This document shows positions 16,626 to 26,129 of a stretch of 51,014 bases of DNA, piece after piece. The stretch's first letter is position 1, and each line of letters starts with the position of its first letter. The notes beneath the pieces were generated by a model. That model was not told where the DNA came from. It searched no databases and was given only the letters and a program-made list of their open reading frames with translations. Where the stretch lies: contig CAZGVV010000003.1 in NCBI GenBank assembly GCA_964529155.1, positions 1-51,014 of the forward strand. The letters run 5' to 3'. A program made the position numbers and the translations under genes. The DNA comes from CAZGVV01 sp964529155 (lineage in GTDB: Bacteria > Pseudomonadota > Alphaproteobacteria > Rickettsiales > SXRF01).

Positions 16626-17762
16626 ATGACGCATGATCGTATTCCTGTATTAAAGCCTAAATTGCCACAATCTTCTGCAATTATTCCTTACCTTGAACAA
16701 ATCGACGCCAACAGATGGTATGGTAATTATGGCCCGCTTGTGCGCGCATTAGAAGCGCGTATAGCCGATATGCTGCATGCACAGCCCAATCAAGTGATTA
16801 TGATTGCCAATGGCACGCTCGGACTTACTGTTGCGTTGCAGGCCTTAGAAGTAAAGCGTGGCTCGTTGTGCATTATGCCTTCATGGACTTTTACCGCTAC
16901 GCCTGCTGCGGCATTGGCTGCCGGACTTGAGCCCATCTTTTTGGATGTAGATAAAGCTACCCAGGCGCTTACTCCAGAATATATAAAATCCCAGATCAAA
17001 TCCATCAAGCAGCCTATTGGTGCAGTGATTCCCGTATCTTCTTTCGGTGCGCCACTTAATGTGGCGCAATGGGATCGATTTACTGAAGAAACCGGTATTC
17101 CCGTGGTAATCGATGCAGCAGCGGCGTTTGATACCATGACCAGCGGCCACATGCATATTGGCCGCACACCGGTAATGATAAGCCTGCATGCTACCAAAAT
17201 ATGCGGCATAGGTGAGGGTGGTTTATTGCTTAGCCAAAGCTCCGATACCGCTGATCGCATTCGCCATATCATCAATTTCGGATTTGAAAATGACCGGCTT
17301 TCACACCGTATCGCTATCAATGGTAAGGGCAGTGAGTACAATGCTGCCGTTGGGATGGCGGTGCTGGATAATTGGGCTGAAACACGTGCGCAATGGGGTA
17401 AGGTGCAGAAATACTATATTGATACGTTAGGTAAGGCCGGCATTGAATGCTGGATGCATCCTGACTGGATAACCAGTACATGCAATATCATCGTTCCCAA
17501 TGAGGCAGCTGCTTTGGGGGTGGCACTGAAAGACTATAACATTGACACTCGTCGCTGGTGGGAAACCGGTTGCCATGTGCATCCTGCATATCGTTCATGC
17601 CGTATACATGATGAGTTGACAGCAACCAAATGGCTTGGCCAATCTATGCTTGGTTTGCCTGGAGCCATTGATATAAGTGAAGAAGATTTGCGATATATAT
17701 GCAATGCCGTAATCGACAGCATGCATGGCATGCACGCAGCGCCTGCGCGGGCAAGCGCATAG
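16626..17762 (+). CDS. DegT/DnrJ/EryC1/StrS-type PLP-dependent sugar aminotransferase
   Basis: A 378-residue protein of the fold-type I aminotransferase family that makes amino sugars from nucleotide-linked keto sugars. The PLP lysine is K191 in SLHATKICGIGEGG, which matches the family motif. The upstream PSWTF segment and the DAAAAFD motif (PLP-binding Asp) are also present. GAGGTG lies 6 bases before ATG 16626. It opens a set of genes that look like surface-glycan modification. The gene ends 3 bases before the converging methyltransferase gene ends. The exact sugar is unknown. Confidence 0.87.
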   Translation: MTHDRIPVLKPKLPQSSAIIPYLEQIDANRWYGNYGPLVRALEARIADMLHAQPNQVIMIANGTLGLTVALQALEVKRGSLCIMPSWTFTATPAAALAAGLEPIFLDVDKATQALTPEYIKSQIKSIKQPIGAVIPVSSFGAPLNVAQWDRFTEETGIPVVIDAAAAFDTMTSGHMHIGRTPVMISLHATKICGIGEGGLLLSQSSDTADRIRHIINFGFENDRLSHRIAINGKGSEYNAAVGMAVLDNWAETRAQWGKVQKYYIDTLGKAGIECWMHPDWITSTCNIIVPNEAAALGVALKDYNIDTRRWWETGCHVHPAYRSCRIHDELTATKWLGQSMLGLPGAIDISEEDLRYICNAVIDSMHGMHAAPARASA

Positions 17763-17765
17763 GAT

Positions 17766-18836
17766 TTAGTCAGCAAGCTGAAGAAAAAGCGCCTTTCCGG
17801 CAGTAAAGCTGTATTGGAGTGCTTCGCGCTGCATGACTTCATCGCCCAATTTTCTGGGCCCATCGCCATGTAGCCATACATAATCATCTAAAATTATCCA
17901 TCCCCCGGGTGCTACATGCGGGCGCCAGGATTCAAAATCCGCTTTAACTGCGCTATAATCATGGTTGCCGTCAATATGTATCAGGGCAATTTTCCCTGTG
18001 TATTTCACTGTGCCAAATTGTTCGGAGTGAATAATAGGATTCCGCCGATATGTTGTTTCAGCCTGTATGGAAGGTGAGCGTATGTAATTAAATTGCCCTT
18101 TCGTAGCAACTGCTGCAGTATGGACAATGAAACCTGAAAAAACAGTTTCCCAGTCAATAACGCTAGGCATGCTTTGCATAAGTGCCGGAGAGTCTTTTTG
18201 GATGCCTTCTTGGCTGTCCCATGGGTCTACGCATAACACTGCTCCCGTATGGAAGTATTGCGCCATCATGGTGAGGGCTACGGCAGTTTTTCCCCAATAA
18301 GAACCAATTTCTACCACATCACCTTTCGGCGCGTGTGAAAATACCGCCATCATAGCGGCAAGCTTGCTGGGGTTTGACTCTCCAAATGTTAGTTCTGTTT
18401 GCCGTAAAATCGAGGCAATGCGAAATGCAGGTAATGGGCAATTCACCGCGATGTGCCGGATAAATTCCTGCGTATCAATTGCTTCCTCTATCAAGCGTTT
18501 CTGCGACTGCACTTGCGTAGCAATCGGTGGCATGCCAAGCAGTGGCAAGTTGAATTTTCCTCGGTCTCTTAATTGTAGTAGCGTGAGATATGCAATGTTA
18601 TTTGGGCAGTACACCTGCGTAATGCCATGACGAGTGATCATGTCGTCTAATGCTGCTAAAAATCCATCCTCATAGACGCTTGGCAACCATTCCCAAATCT
18701 CGTAATCTTTAGCGCCTTCGTCATATTTTAAAGAAGAGGTTGCTATTACCCGCTCTCCCCGCCCAGCCGCTTCTCGTGCATAATGCAATGCGTCAGGCAT
18801 GGATGAACACATAATTAATGTGATTTTTTCTAGCAT
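17766..18836 (-). CDS. class I SAM-dependent methyltransferase (Methyltransf_24 type) with extra N-terminal domain
   Basis: A 356-residue protein. The C-terminal half is a Rossmann methyltransferase: the SAM motif VVEIGSYWGKTAVAL near residues 173-187, an acidic strand end at VLCVDPWDS, and HIDGNHDYSAVKADFESW followed by GGWIILDDY, a pattern typical of CmcI/FkbM-neighbour methyltransferases acting on sugars or antibiotics. The first 150 residues form a separate domain with a nucleotide-binding look (MCSSMPDALHYAREAAGRG, then VYCPNN) that I cannot name. It converges on the aminotransferase gene with a 3-base gap. It probably O-methylates a glycan or related small molecule; the substrate is inferred from context only. 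Confidence 0.75.
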   Translation of the reverse strand: MLEKITLIMCSSMPDALHYAREAAGRGERVIATSSLKYDEGAKDYEIWEWLPSVYEDGFLAALDDMITRHGITQVYCPNNIAYLTLLQLRDRGKFNLPLLGMPPIATQVQSQKRLIEEAIDTQEFIRHIAVNCPLPAFRIASILRQTELTFGESNPSKLAAMMAVFSHAPKGDVVEIGSYWGKTAVALTMMAQYFHTGAVLCVDPWDSQEGIQKDSPALMQSMPSVIDWETVFSGFIVHTAAVATKGQFNYIRSPSIQAETTYRRNPIIHSEQFGTVKYTGKIALIHIDGNHDYSAVKADFESWRPHVAPGGWIILDDYVWLHGDGPRKLGDEVMQREALQYSFTAGKALFLQLAD

Positions 18837-18940
18837 GAGAGTACTTTCAGTAAGTCAGCAATAAAATATAGCTAATTGTTTTATCCTTCCTTAATAAGGA
18901 TAGGTATGAATAGAGGAATAACAGCATACGGAATAGCCCT

Positions 18941-19789
18941 ATGAAAAGCCAGCCACACCTGTCTGCCCATGTTGAAGATGCCATTACCCAGTATAAGCGG
19001 AATGGTTATTATATTGCTAGGCAACTCCTTCCTGAACCGTCGGTGAAGCGCGTATTTTCTGATATTCATCACTTGGCCGTGCAGCAATTACACCATTATG
19101 GTTTACCCTATCATGATGAGCATACGCGGGAGACCTTGCATAGCGATCTTCAGGCGCTTTTTACTAAGGATATAAAAACCTATTTAGCGACACTCACGCT
19201 CACGTCAAAATTGATTTCGCTTTATGGGCTTTTTATGGAACCTGCGTTGCTTGATTTTATAAAGTATTTGGGTCTAAGCATTCCTGTCTGGCAAACAGGT
19301 CCTATTGTGCACCTGATGTCTACGGCACTTAAAATTCCTGGCGGATATTATGGTTTCGGTCTGCATCAAGACTGGCCATCTCAGCAAGGCGGGCTGGATG
19401 GTGTAACCGTGTGGATTCCATTAGCAGATGTAGACCGGAAGATGTTCACCATGGAGGTTATTCCCGGCAGCCACCTGCAAGGCCTTTATCCTTCCACAAA
19501 GAATGATCAAATTTTAGAAATAAATCCGGCATTTTATGATGAAAATGCGTTGGTCCCTATTGAAGCAAAACGTGGAGATGTGGTGTTTATGTCTGCCTTT
19601 ATGCTTCATCGCAGTAGCACGGTGGGGGATGAACGATTACGGTTATCCACTAGTATTCGTTTTGAAAATGCCGCTGAGCCGCATTTTATTGCTAGAAATT
19701 ATCCATCTGCACAAAAACGTTCGGCAAATCAAGATTTAATAACTCCTGATTTCCCCACGGCTGAGCAGATGCGAGAAATATTCAAATAG
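18941..19789 (+). CDS. phytanoyl-CoA dioxygenase (PhyH) family oxygenase
   Basis: A 282-residue Fe(II)/2-oxoglutarate-dependent dioxygenase. The iron ligands are H142 and D144 in LHQDW and H223 in FMLHRSS, and the 2-oxoglutarate-binding arginine is in RLSTSIRF. PhyH proteins in bacterial glycan and secondary-metabolite clusters hydroxylate small molecules or lipids; the substrate here is unknown. It is followed after one base by the beta-propeller gene and then wbqC-like, so these three form a plus-strand operon. A second, distinct PhyH gene is at 22038-22808 on the other strand. Confidence 0.85.
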   Translation: MKSQPHLSAHVEDAITQYKRNGYYIARQLLPEPSVKRVFSDIHHLAVQQLHHYGLPYHDEHTRETLHSDLQALFTKDIKTYLATLTLTSKLISLYGLFMEPALLDFIKYLGLSIPVWQTGPIVHLMSTALKIPGGYYGFGLHQDWPSQQGGLDGVTVWIPLADVDRKMFTMEVIPGSHLQGLYPSTKNDQILEINPAFYDENALVPIEAKRGDVVFMSAFMLHRSSTVGDERLRLSTSIRFENAAEPHFIARNYPSAQKRSANQDLITPDFPTAEQMREIFK

Positions 19790-19790
19790 C

Positions 19791-20720
19791 ATGCCATGGA
19801 TACAAAAATCATTTATTTTTAAGCCATCGGGGGATTTCCCATGGTCACGCACCCATGCCCAGGTTCCTACCGCATTGTTGCTGAAAGACCGTATCCGTAT
19901 TTACTATGCCACACGTAATGCGCAGGGCCGCAGCCTTACCAGCTTCATTGACGTAGCGCGCGACAACCCATCCCACATACTGCATATTCATGATCAACCT
20001 ATTTTGCCTTTAGGTAAAATAGGAACACATGATGAAGACGGCGTGATGGCAGGCTGCGTTGTCGCTTATGGGAGTGACGTGCTATTTTATTATACGGGCT
20101 GGAGTCGTGGGGTGACAGTGCCTTACCGTGTATCCATTGGTCTTGCAAAAAGCACTGATGGTGGCATCACCTTTGACCGTGTGCATGAAGGCCCCATTAC
20201 AGATCGCACGGCTTTAGAGCCCTATATGACCATGTCCCCTTATGTTTTGCAAAATGGTGGTATCTGGCAAATGTGGTATGGCTCAGGCACGGGTTGGGTA
20301 GAGGTGGAAGGTCACCCTGAGCCTCTCTATATCATCAAATACGCCGAGTCGCAGGACGGCGTGAAGTGGTTGCAGGACAATACGGTGTGCATTCCACCGC
20401 TGCATCCGCTGGAAGCGAATACACGCCCCAGCATCATCAAAAGCGCAGCGGGATATGAGATGTGGTTTAGCTACCGCCATAGCATTGATTTTCGCGGTGG
20501 GGCAGGGGCGTATCATATAGGACATGCAATTTCGCAAGATGGGAAAAGCTGGCAACGTCAAGCTGATCCCGCTGGCCTCGCTCCCGCGCAAACAGACTGG
20601 AACAACCGTATGATGGCATATCCCAGCGTGCTGGAATATGACGGCAAGCGTATCATGTTCCACAACGGAAATGGTTTTGGTGCCAGTGGTTTCGGCTATG
20701 CCGTATGGGAAAACGCTTAA
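19791..20720 (+). CDS. five-bladed beta-propeller protein resembling glycoside hydrolases of the GH43/GH130 group
   Basis: A 309-residue protein without signal peptide. Repeated blade-like segments include IRIYYATR near residue 35, HDEDGVMAG near residue 82, VLFYYTGW near residue 99, IGLAKSTDGGITFDRV near residue 122, WQMWYGSG near residue 162, KYAESQDGVKW near residue 183, and YEMWFSYRH near residue 218. The Y-A-S-DG-W pattern is typical of GH43, GH32 and GH130 propellers, including mannoside phosphorylases. Catalytic residues cannot be assigned with certainty. The gene begins one base after the PhyH stop. It probably acts on, or binds, a sugar made by this cluster. Confidence 0.6.
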   Translation: MPWIQKSFIFKPSGDFPWSRTHAQVPTALLLKDRIRIYYATRNAQGRSLTSFIDVARDNPSHILHIHDQPILPLGKIGTHDEDGVMAGCVVAYGSDVLFYYTGWSRGVTVPYRVSIGLAKSTDGGITFDRVHEGPITDRTALEPYMTMSPYVLQNGGIWQMWYGSGTGWVEVEGHPEPLYIIKYAESQDGVKWLQDNTVCIPPLHPLEANTRPSIIKSAAGYEMWFSYRHSIDFRGGAGAYHIGHAISQDGKSWQRQADPAGLAPAQTDWNNRMMAYPSVLEYDGKRIMFHNGNGFGASGFGYAVWENA

Positions 20721-20722
20721 GC

Positions 20723-21376
20723 ATGCGCATCGCGATCATGCAGCCTTATTTTATGCCCTATGCGGGCTATTTCCGCTTGATGGAAGCAGCGGATCTTTTT
20801 GTTATCTATGATTGCGTTCAATTCCCGCGGCGGGGGTGGGTGCATCGTAATAAATTAACTGATGGACGAGGCAATAAAGAATGGCTTACCTTGCCCTTAG
20901 AAAAAAGTGATCGTGATGCCACACGCATTATGGACTTGCAATTCGCTGAACATGCCCAGGACGCCTGGAGCATGCGAATGCATGCATTTCCTGTATTTCA
21001 ACAATCCGATAATGTGCATTTGCTCAAAGCGGTAAGAGACCTGATTGGCACACCGTGTGATTACATTATACACGGCTTGCACACGGTATGCGACATGCTT
21101 GGCATAAGCTGTGAGTTTATAAAATCCAGTACATTGGCGTTGCCTGCTGAGCTCAAAAACCAAGACCGTATCTTAGCAATTGCTGAGCATTTTTCTGCAA
21201 AAACCTATATTAATGCACCGGGAGGGCGTGAATTATATGAGCCCAGCGCATTTTCCGCGCGCGGTATTGATCTGCATTTCCAGCCTGACTATCGGGGCGA
21301 TGTAACCAGTATCGTAGAACGTCTCTTGCGTGAGCCTGCCAATAGCCTTGCCCAGGAAATTCGTGCCAATCTTTAA
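20723..21376 (+). CDS. WbqC-family protein
   Basis: A 217-residue protein. I chose ATG 20723 (MRIAIMQPYFMPYAGYF) because WbqC proteins begin with this MQPYF-PY-GYF pattern; an in-frame ATG at 20705 would overlap the previous gene by 16 bases. Further signature segments are VQFPRRGWVHRNK and YINAPGGRELY. WbqC-like proteins are found in O-antigen and other polysaccharide clusters, often with amino-sugar transferases; their biochemical role is not firmly established. The gene starts 2 bases after the propeller stop and its 3' end overlaps the converging NeuD-like gene. Confidence 0.85.
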   Translation: MRIAIMQPYFMPYAGYFRLMEAADLFVIYDCVQFPRRGWVHRNKLTDGRGNKEWLTLPLEKSDRDATRIMDLQFAEHAQDAWSMRMHAFPVFQQSDNVHLLKAVRDLIGTPCDYIIHGLHTVCDMLGISCEFIKSSTLALPAELKNQDRILAIAEHFSAKTYINAPGGRELYEPSAFSARGIDLHFQPDYRGDVTSIVERLLREPANSLAQEIRANL

Positions 21377-22033
21377 CTGGAGCGCACCCGGTTAGCAGCG
21401 GCCTTGGCCAGAGAGCGGAATAATGCTTCTTCATCCAAGGGGACAATTTCGCTTTTAATGGATTTAATCATCGATCTTTCCGGTACGGTTCCGCCAAATA
21501 TTGCGCCATGCATCACCCAGCTTCCTGCACCAAGCGTTGTATTATTCGCAAGTGTAGCATTTACGCCAATAAAACAATGCTCGCCAATATCGCACCAACC
21601 GGAAACCACGACATGGGAAGAAATAAAACAANNNNNNNNNNGTATTGTCTCCAATGGCAACAAAAGGCTGAATGGTATTGTCTTCGAAAATAAAACAATG
21701 TTCGCCAATGGTCGCATTTTGCCATACGAACGTTTTCGAGCTGATATAACTTGCCAACGCATAGCCTTTTGCCTTTGCCCGGGAGCAAATTTCCTTTCGG
21801 ATGCGGTTTAATTTTCCGTATACGACAGCCACATGCATGGCATGGGTCTGGGGCGGAAAATGCTTTTCCACTTCTTCAAATGCCACCACAGGCAGGCCAA
21901 ATAATTCGGTTATCGTAATATAGGCGCGGTCTACCGTAAAACCCACTACTTCATAATCTGAGTCATAAGTAAAATATTGATGCACAATGTGTGCATAATC
22001 TTCCAGGCCGAAAATAACCAACTTTTTCTTCAT
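21373..22033 (-). CDS. NeuD/PglD-like sugar O- or N-acetyltransferase, broken by an assembly gap
   Basis: The start is ATG 22033 (MKKKLVIFGLEDYAHIVHQY), a family-typical Rossmann-like N-terminus that binds the sugar nucleotide. Left-handed beta-helix hexapeptide repeats follow (IGEHCFIFEDNTIQPFVAIGDN) before the ten Ns. After the gap the protein resumes as CFISSHVVVSGWCDIGEHCF and runs to the stop at 21373. The halves are in different frames when the gap is read as 10 bases. Family members have extra residues at this point, including a conserved His-containing coil, so the true missing length is probably larger than 10 and not a real frameshift. The stop overlaps the WbqC stop on the other strand. 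Acetylation of a surface amino sugar is the likely role. Confidence 0.75.
21632..21641. other. assembly gap (10 Ns)
   Basis: A run of exactly ten Ns inside the acetyltransferase gene. Restoring the reading frame requires a gap length of 9, 12, 15 or any other multiple of three, so 10 is a placeholder. The homologous region in NeuD-like proteins suggests several tens of missing bases. Confidence 0.95.
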
Positions 22034-22037
22034 GCGC

Positions 22038-22808
22038 TTAGCCCTGCCCAGACTTATACATACGCCGCTCCGGCGGCTGATACCATTCATTTAAATCTTT
22101 TGCTGTTCGGGCATTATAGCCAAGTAATTGCTTCATCCATTCCGAATCCGAATCCGTAATCAGGTCATGATATTGGCACTGTTGCTTCATAAATGGCCGA
22201 ACAAGTGTATAACTTAGGCCCCGGCGCATTTTTTCGGTTATGTTTTTACCTCCTGCATGCACGAGGTCAGAATTAAATACGGCAATACTTCCCGCTTTCC
22301 CGAGCATAATTTCTGAATTGCTATCAAAATCTTGCTGAGTAGGCATCGCCTCCTTTAAATGAGAGCCGCGCAGAAAATGCGTGGCTCCATTTTCTTTCGT
22401 AAAATCGTCAAGAAAAACAAATAAGTTTATGGAAAGGCGGACAGGAAAATAGCTGCGTATGTCCCGATGTGGGCGGTTTTGGTATTCGGCAGTTGATTCC
22501 GGGAAATTTATAATGCCACTGATCGTATTTAAAATATAGGGACCGCCAAAATAAACATCAATATAGCTTTTAAGCGGGAATTCTTCCAAGAGATCGCATA
22601 ATGTTCCATGGCGCCATACGGATTTTATCATATGATGAGCGACGCCTGGGAAATCCACGCCGTTTCTTTTCTGCATTGCTCGGTTAATGGCATAGGCCTT
22701 TTCTACATCATTTCGTAATTGCACTAGGCGCGGTTCTGGAATGATATCCGGGAAAATAACAACTCCATCCCGTTCAATACGTTGGTCGAACTCTTCTGGC
22801 GTTATCAT
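22038..22808 (-). CDS. second PhyH-family Fe(II)/2-oxoglutarate dioxygenase
   Basis: A 256-residue protein. Metal ligands are H114 and D116 in RPHRDIRSYF and H184 in DLVHAGG; the 2-oxoglutarate arginine is in the RRGLSYTLVRPF region. The FLRGSH segment is also typical. It is only distantly similar to the PhyH protein at 18941-19789, so this is not a recent duplicate. It lies upstream of the NeuD-like gene with a 4-base gap, so both are likely one transcript, and downstream of the SEC-C/TPR protein by about 35 bases. Hydroxylation of a sugar or lipid substrate is inferred from context. Confidence 0.85.
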   Translation of the reverse strand: MITPEEFDQRIERDGVVIFPDIIPEPRLVQLRNDVEKAYAINRAMQKRNGVDFPGVAHHMIKSVWRHGTLCDLLEEFPLKSYIDVYFGGPYILNTISGIINFPESTAEYQNRPHRDIRSYFPVRLSINLFVFLDDFTKENGATHFLRGSHLKEAMPTQQDFDSNSEIMLGKAGSIAVFNSDLVHAGGKNITEKMRRGLSYTLVRPFMKQQCQYHDLITDSDSEWMKQLLGYNARTAKDLNEWYQPPERRMYKSGQG

Positions 22809-22843
22809 CGGTTATTGCTCCGTCTTATGCGTGGTAAGTGGAT

Positions 22844-24763
22844 TTATGCCGCCTGTATTAAATTATAAATAACTAATTCTTTCAATCGGGTGGCAAAATC
22901 AAGAATAGATTGTTTGTCTTCAAAGAATATATGGCTGCGTTCTTGTGTACGCGTATACATTTCCTGCCTAAACTGTTTATCTTGCGCAATACGTAGGGCT
23001 AAATCCACGTAAGCTTCTTTAGTGTCGGCAATCATTTCTGGCATCTTTATTCTTTCATACATATATACGCCCGTTCTCCCGCGCGCGAATTCATTTCGAT
23101 ATGTTACAAAAGGAACGCCAACACCCAGGGAAATAAAGGCTGTCGTACCAAAAGAAAAATGCATCAAATCCAACACGGCATCTGCGAGCTGTAAGACGTG
23201 CAGTAAATCCTCTAAGCGCAGGAAAGGCACGAATATTATACGAGCATATTGCGCTGCCGTGAATTTTTCCCGCATGAAATTATCTATTCGAGTGCGTAAT
23301 ATGCTTCCTTGAGCAGCAAAAAGCACAATGCGGGCTTTTTCATCTCGATCTAATATAGTGGCAAAAAGATCAAACATGTCAGGATGCAGTTTGTGCAGCA
23401 TCACCGGGCATATGTAATTGCGGCTGTCACCGTCAGCCAGGCCATATTCTTTTTTGGTTTTTGCAGATCCTGTGATTTTTGGTTTTTCAAAATAGGCGAC
23501 AACCCGTTCAAATAATAATAATTTTTCTGTGTAATGCGCTTGCGATTCTTCGGAATCCAAATAATGGGCGGATATGTAATAATCCATATTGGGAATACCA
23601 GTGGTGACAGGGAAGCCTCCCCATACGCATTGACTAGGCGCAAGCCGTGCAAATCCTAAGAAGTAAGAGAGGTGATAGTTAACCGATTCCAGATAAACCA
23701 CGACATCCAATTCGCATGCGCTTATCGCCGCTCTGCTTTCTTCAAGGTCGCCACTAAGCATGACATAATGGTGCAAGGTTTTCGCAAGGCGGACGGTATC
23801 TTCGCCCATGGACAATTTAGAAAATAAAAATATTTCCAGCTCCCGATCTCGGGCCAGTACGGCCATCACATTGCCGATAAATTGATTGGTTGTGTTTACA
23901 TCCGTGTTTTCAGACACAAAACCAATGCGCATGGCGCCGGGCCGTCGTTTGGCGCCTGGCATGCAATGCGGCGCAACGCTTGCCAGGGATGGGCACATCT
24001 TTAACATAAGCGCCGCAAAACGCTGACGTAACTCTTTGTCATTTACGCCGTGGTAGGCGGCAATAGAAGGAACGAATTGTAATTCCAGCTCTGGCTTGGT
24101 TATGCGTAAGTCAAGCTTGGTAAGCTCTTCAATCCCTCGCATGAATCGTTCGCGTTCCATGTTAATATTTTCCCAGGAGTGCTGGAAATAGGAAATATAC
24201 AGCATATGCGCCAGGCGAATTACCGGATCCTGAGGAAGTTTTTCAGCGGCTTGGGTTAAAACATCATAAGCAGCCTTATCATTCGACATATCATAATGCG
24301 CTCTGGCTAACCAAATCCAGCTATCCCTTATATTGGGGTTTTGGCGAATTGCTTTTTCTAATACGCGAATTGCATTATCAAAATCCTGAAGGTGAATAAA
24401 TGGTGCGCCCATTTTTAAATATATTTCTGGCAAGTACGGTGCCAATGCCTCTGCTTTCCTGAAATCCCGGTACATCGGCTCCAGTTTTTTCATGGAGTAA
24501 TACACCATTCCCCGGTTAAAATGTGCTGGAGCGAATTTAGGCTCTAATGCGATTGCTTCATTGAGCATTTCAAGGGCGGCATCATATTGAGCAAGTAAAC
24601 GAAGTCTGCCCCCTTCATTGACGAGGTATGCGACATAATGATTCGCCGTTATGGAACTTGGGGCCACTTCTGGAATAGAGGCGGGAGTTTCAGCGGTCTG
24701 GCAGCATTTTTTGTACTTTTTTCCGCTACCGCATGGGCAAGGATCATTGCGCCCAGTTGCCAT
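22844..24763 (-). CDS. SEC-C zinc motif plus TPR plus SPINDLY/OGT-like (GT41) glycosyltransferase
   Basis: A 639-residue protein read from ATG 24763 (MATGRNDPCPCGSGKKY); ATG 24778 is a possible alternative. Residues 4-20 form a SEC-C motif (CPCGSGKKYKKCC), a zinc-binding tag found at the end of SecA and on other proteins. Residues about 35-215 contain TPR-like helices (AALEMLNEAIALEPKFAPAH and similar units). The remainder from about 265 resembles the catalytic domain of SPINDLY/O-GlcNAc transferase, with RIGFVSEN, QCVWGGFPVTTGIPNMDYYI, and a late DLMHFSFGTTAFISLGVGVP segment. Such enzymes glycosylate proteins, including flagellin or adhesins. The SEC-C fusion is unusual. It heads a minus-strand operon with the PhyH and NeuD-like genes. 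Confidence 0.8.
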   Translation of the reverse strand: MATGRNDPCPCGSGKKYKKCCQTAETPASIPEVAPSSITANHYVAYLVNEGGRLRLLAQYDAALEMLNEAIALEPKFAPAHFNRGMVYYSMKKLEPMYRDFRKAEALAPYLPEIYLKMGAPFIHLQDFDNAIRVLEKAIRQNPNIRDSWIWLARAHYDMSNDKAAYDVLTQAAEKLPQDPVIRLAHMLYISYFQHSWENINMERERFMRGIEELTKLDLRITKPELELQFVPSIAAYHGVNDKELRQRFAALMLKMCPSLASVAPHCMPGAKRRPGAMRIGFVSENTDVNTTNQFIGNVMAVLARDRELEIFLFSKLSMGEDTVRLAKTLHHYVMLSGDLEESRAAISACELDVVVYLESVNYHLSYFLGFARLAPSQCVWGGFPVTTGIPNMDYYISAHYLDSEESQAHYTEKLLLFERVVAYFEKPKITGSAKTKKEYGLADGDSRNYICPVMLHKLHPDMFDLFATILDRDEKARIVLFAAQGSILRTRIDNFMREKFTAAQYARIIFVPFLRLEDLLHVLQLADAVLDLMHFSFGTTAFISLGVGVPFVTYRNEFARGRTGVYMYERIKMPEMIADTKEAYVDLALRIAQDKQFRQEMYTRTQERSHIFFEDKQSILDFATRLKELVIYNLIQAA

Positions 24764-24878
24764 AAACTGCCATCCCATATTAATGCTATACTATAGTCTA
24801 GCCTATAGCTTAGTAAGGTTGCATTACAACAGAAAAAATATAAATTAGTTCACTCCACCCATTACGAAAGCACGTGTT

Positions 24879-26084
24879 TTGTCACCTAAGCATTCCAGGC
24901 TTCTTATTATCTCGCTGCTCGGTGCATTAAGTGTTATCAGCCCGTTTGCTATTGATATGTATTTGCCGGTATTTTCCCAATTGGCGGCGGATCTGGGTGT
25001 GCAAAGCGCTGTCATTGCGCTCACGCTTTCCAGCTATTTTATTGGCATGGCGTTTGGTCAGGTGTTTTATGGCCCACTTCTTGATCGCTTTGGCCGAAAA
25101 AAACCGCTTTATGCGGGGCTAAGCTTATTTCTTGTTGCATCTATTGGCTGTGCTATGGCCTCCACCATCCATGCGCTTGTTGCACTGCGCTTTATTCAGG
25201 CGCTTGGCGGCTGTGCGGCCGGGGTTGCGTCGCTGGCCATGGTGCGTGACTTTTTCCCGTCCAAAGAAGGCGCGAAGATTTTATCGCTACTATTTCTGTT
25301 CATCGCCCTGTCACCACTGCTCGCGCCAAGTATAGGCGGTACGGTCATGTTGTGGATTGGGTGGCGGTATGTGTTCCTCATCATGGCGGCGATTGTTGCG
25401 GTCATTATTGCGCTGATGTATTTTTTCCTGCCGGAAGCACATACGCCCGATCCCACGATTTCCCTCAGGCCCTGGCCAATTATCATGGAATACATGGCTA
25501 TTCTTAAGCACCCTAAATTTACTACCTATGCCTTGTCCGGTGCATTTTCTTTCGCTGGACTTTTTACATATGTTGCAGGCTCGCCCATTATTTTTATGGA
25601 AGGATTCCAGCTCAGCGCCAAATTATACAGCATAGTATTTGCTGGTCTGGCAGCAGGGTTTATTGGCGGCAGTCAGTTGAATGTCTTGCTGCTGCGAACT
25701 TATGATAGTGAGACATTGTTTCTGCGTGGGGTGATGCTGCAATCAATGGTGGTCAGTCTTTTTGTGCTATGCAGCTTACTGGGTAGGTGCGGCCTTGGTG
25801 AAACATTGCTGTTTTTCTTCCTTCTCCTTGCCTGCACCGGCATAACTTATCCTAACGCTGCTGCCATAGCATTGTCGCCATTTACTAAAAATACCGGCAG
25901 TGCGTCGGCATTACTGGGATTTTTGCAGCTTGGAGTAGGGGCATTGATTTCTACTGGGATCAGTATATCCAACTCGCATGACAGCTTTCCCATCATCGCT
26001 ATTTTAGCGATCACCGCCTTAATGGGGCTGATTATTTTACTCATAGGAAAAAAGCGTGCACATGCTTGTTTGGTGATGGCATAA
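24879..26084 (+). CDS. Bcr/CflA-type MFS drug efflux transporter
   Basis: A 401-residue inner-membrane transporter with 12 predicted membrane segments. The first helix has SPFAIDMYLPVFSQLAADL, the hallmark of the Bcr/CflA (DHA1) family, and the loop motif A appears as GPLLDRFGRKKPLY. It probably exports small hydrophobic compounds using the proton gradient. The start is TTG 24879: an in-frame stop lies upstream at 24846 and the first ATG falls after the first membrane helix. GAAAG about 9 bases upstream could serve as ribosome binding site. A role in this sugar cluster is not evident. Confidence 0.85.
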   Translation: MSPKHSRLLIISLLGALSVISPFAIDMYLPVFSQLAADLGVQSAVIALTLSSYFIGMAFGQVFYGPLLDRFGRKKPLYAGLSLFLVASIGCAMASTIHALVALRFIQALGGCAAGVASLAMVRDFFPSKEGAKILSLLFLFIALSPLLAPSIGGTVMLWIGWRYVFLIMAAIVAVIIALMYFFLPEAHTPDPTISLRPWPIIMEYMAILKHPKFTTYALSGAFSFAGLFTYVAGSPIIFMEGFQLSAKLYSIVFAGLAAGFIGGSQLNVLLLRTYDSETLFLRGVMLQSMVVSLFVLCSLLGRCGLGETLLFFFLLLACTGITYPNAAAIALSPFTKNTGSASALLGFLQLGVGALISTGISISNSHDSFPIIAILAITALMGLIILLIGKKRAHACLVMA

Positions 26085-26129
26085 ATGGAGTGGTACACCC
26101 CGGAAGAAAATATGTTTCTTTCTGCTATG

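Noticed and set aside
21542..22090. Frameshift mutation in the NeuD-like gene
   Set aside because: The break coincides exactly with the ten Ns, so it reflects an unknown gap length, not a mutation.
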